Source: an uncultured Actinomycetes bacterium
GTDB lineage: Bacteria > Actinomycetota > Actinomycetes > S36-B12 > UBA5976
DNA: 14,818 nucleotides
Assembly: GCA_903951185.1 (NCBI GenBank)
Contig: CAJBBC010000130.1
Location: forward strand, 1-14,818
Direction: 5' to 3'
The notes beneath the pieces are model-generated. The model had not been told where the DNA came from and did not search any database. It saw only the letters and a list, made by a program, of their open reading frames with translations. Shown here one piece after another: positions 14,175 to 14,818 of the stretch (position 1 is its first letter; every line of letters starts with the position of its first letter). Position numbers and translations under genes: made by a program.

Positions 14175-14818
14175 ATGTCGTCCAATAGCCCCGGTTATGC
14201 GATTACAGTCCGCGTTGAACTTTCTCCGGAATCTTCGTCGACTGCAGGGCTAGCCCAAGCTGTTATTAATAGTGGCGCCTCTTTAACAGCTCTTGACGTT
14301 GTTGAATCAAGTCATGAACGTATGGTTGTTGACGTAACTTGCGATACTTCAGATCCAGATCATGCTGAATTAGTCACAGCTGAAATTGCCCGAGTGCCTG
14401 GGGCCAATGTCCGTAAAGTCAGTGATCGCACCTTCTTATTGCACTTAGGTGGCAAATTAGAAGTTAAGGCAAAAGTTCCGCTGCGTACTCGTGATGATTT
14501 ATCTCGCGCATACACACCAGGGGTGGCTCGGATTTGTATGGCGATTGCCGAAGATCCAAGTAACGCCCGACGTTTAACTATTAAGCGAAATACAGTTGCT
14601 GTTGTTACTGATGGCTCTGCAGTACTTGGGCTTGGCAATATCGGTCCAGCTGCAGCGCTTCCAGTTATGGAAGGTAAAGCTGCATTATTCAAACAGTTCG
14701 CTGACGTTGATGCTTGGCCAGTTTGTTTAGATACCCAAGACGTAGATGAAATAGTTCGCACTGTACAAATCCTTGCACCGCAATACGGTGGCATTAACTT
14801 AGAAGATATTTCTGCGCC
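14175..14818 (+). CDS. NAD(P)-dependent malic enzyme with N-terminal ACT domain, 5' part
   Basis: The frame is open from ATG 14175 to the right edge (214 codons), so the C-terminus is missing. AAGGGAG at 14163-14169 gives a ribosome site 5 nt before the ATG. Residues 1 to about 88 form an ACT-type ligand-binding domain (YAITVRVELSPESSSTAGLAQ...). The malic enzyme domain follows: RAYTPGVA (111-118, catalytic Tyr113), TDGSAVLGLGNIGPAAALPVMEGKAALFK with the catalytic lysine K168, and NLEDIS with the metal-binding E210-D211. It decarboxylates malate to pyruvate using NAD(P) and a divalent metal in the cytoplasm. The ACT domain suggests control by an amino acid or similar small ligand, a layout I know from actinobacterial members. 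Confidence 0.95.
   Translation, partial: MSSNSPGYAITVRVELSPESSSTAGLAQAVINSGASLTALDVVESSHERMVVDVTCDTSDPDHAELVTAEIARVPGANVRKVSDRTFLLHLGGKLEVKAKVPLRTRDDLSRAYTPGVARICMAIAEDPSNARRLTIKRNTVAVVTDGSAVLGLGNIGPAAALPVMEGKAALFKQFADVDAWPVCLDTQDVDEIVRTVQILAPQYGGINLEDISA

Overview
The window looks like chromosomal DNA from a low-GC, compact-genome actinobacterium. The clues are a perfect actinobacterial LexA box (TCGAAC-N4-GTTCGA), a DUF6504 gene joined to a DnaE2/ImuC-type polymerase (a pairing I know from actinobacteria), a malic enzyme with an N-terminal ACT domain, short intergenic gaps, and several starts with no Shine-Dalgarno but a TANNNT hexamer 6-7 nt upstream, as in leaderless actinobacterial transcripts. 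AT-rich codon use and streamlining would fit freshwater acI/Nanopelagicales-type lineages. That placement is an inference and no rRNA or marker gene here tests it.

Left part (1-3249): the 3' end of an M20-family metallopeptidase, then tRNA-Lys(UUU), then a visibly AT-rich run of three plus-strand genes: an SGNH-like protein, a GSCFA-domain protein overlapping it by 8 nt, and, after a predicted terminator, a CmoB/DUF1698-like SAM methyltransferase. This resembles a small surface-glycan modification module beside a tRNA gene, a common site for variable DNA. No integrase or direct repeat was seen.

Middle (3339-9560): a Cys/Met-metabolism PLP enzyme on plus converges on a minus-strand DNA-damage operon. 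The operon reads DUF6504 - imuC (dnaE2) - HutD/Ves, and its promoter carries a LexA operator that overlaps the presumed leaderless start codon. Directly upstream on the same strand is an SRAP/YedK (HMCES-like) abasic-site protein gene, so the region is a DNA-damage neighbourhood. imuA' and imuB, the usual partners of imuC, are not present here. The polymerase keeps its three catalytic aspartates but has lost the recognisable metal ligands of its PHP domain.

Right part (9602-14818): on plus, a fold-type II PLP enzyme resembling diaminopropionate ammonia-lyase and a DinB/YfiT-fold protein, ending at a strong bidirectional terminator. On minus, ribokinase, ornithine cyclodeaminase and a Bax-inhibitor-1/YccA membrane protein lie in one direction with short gaps and share that terminator. 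Divergent from ribokinase, a malic enzyme with an ACT domain begins and runs off the right edge. No stretch longer than 300 bases lacks a gene. The longest gaps (about 70-125 nt) hold promoters, small hairpins and terminators. No CRISPR array, insertion sequence or replication origin was seen.
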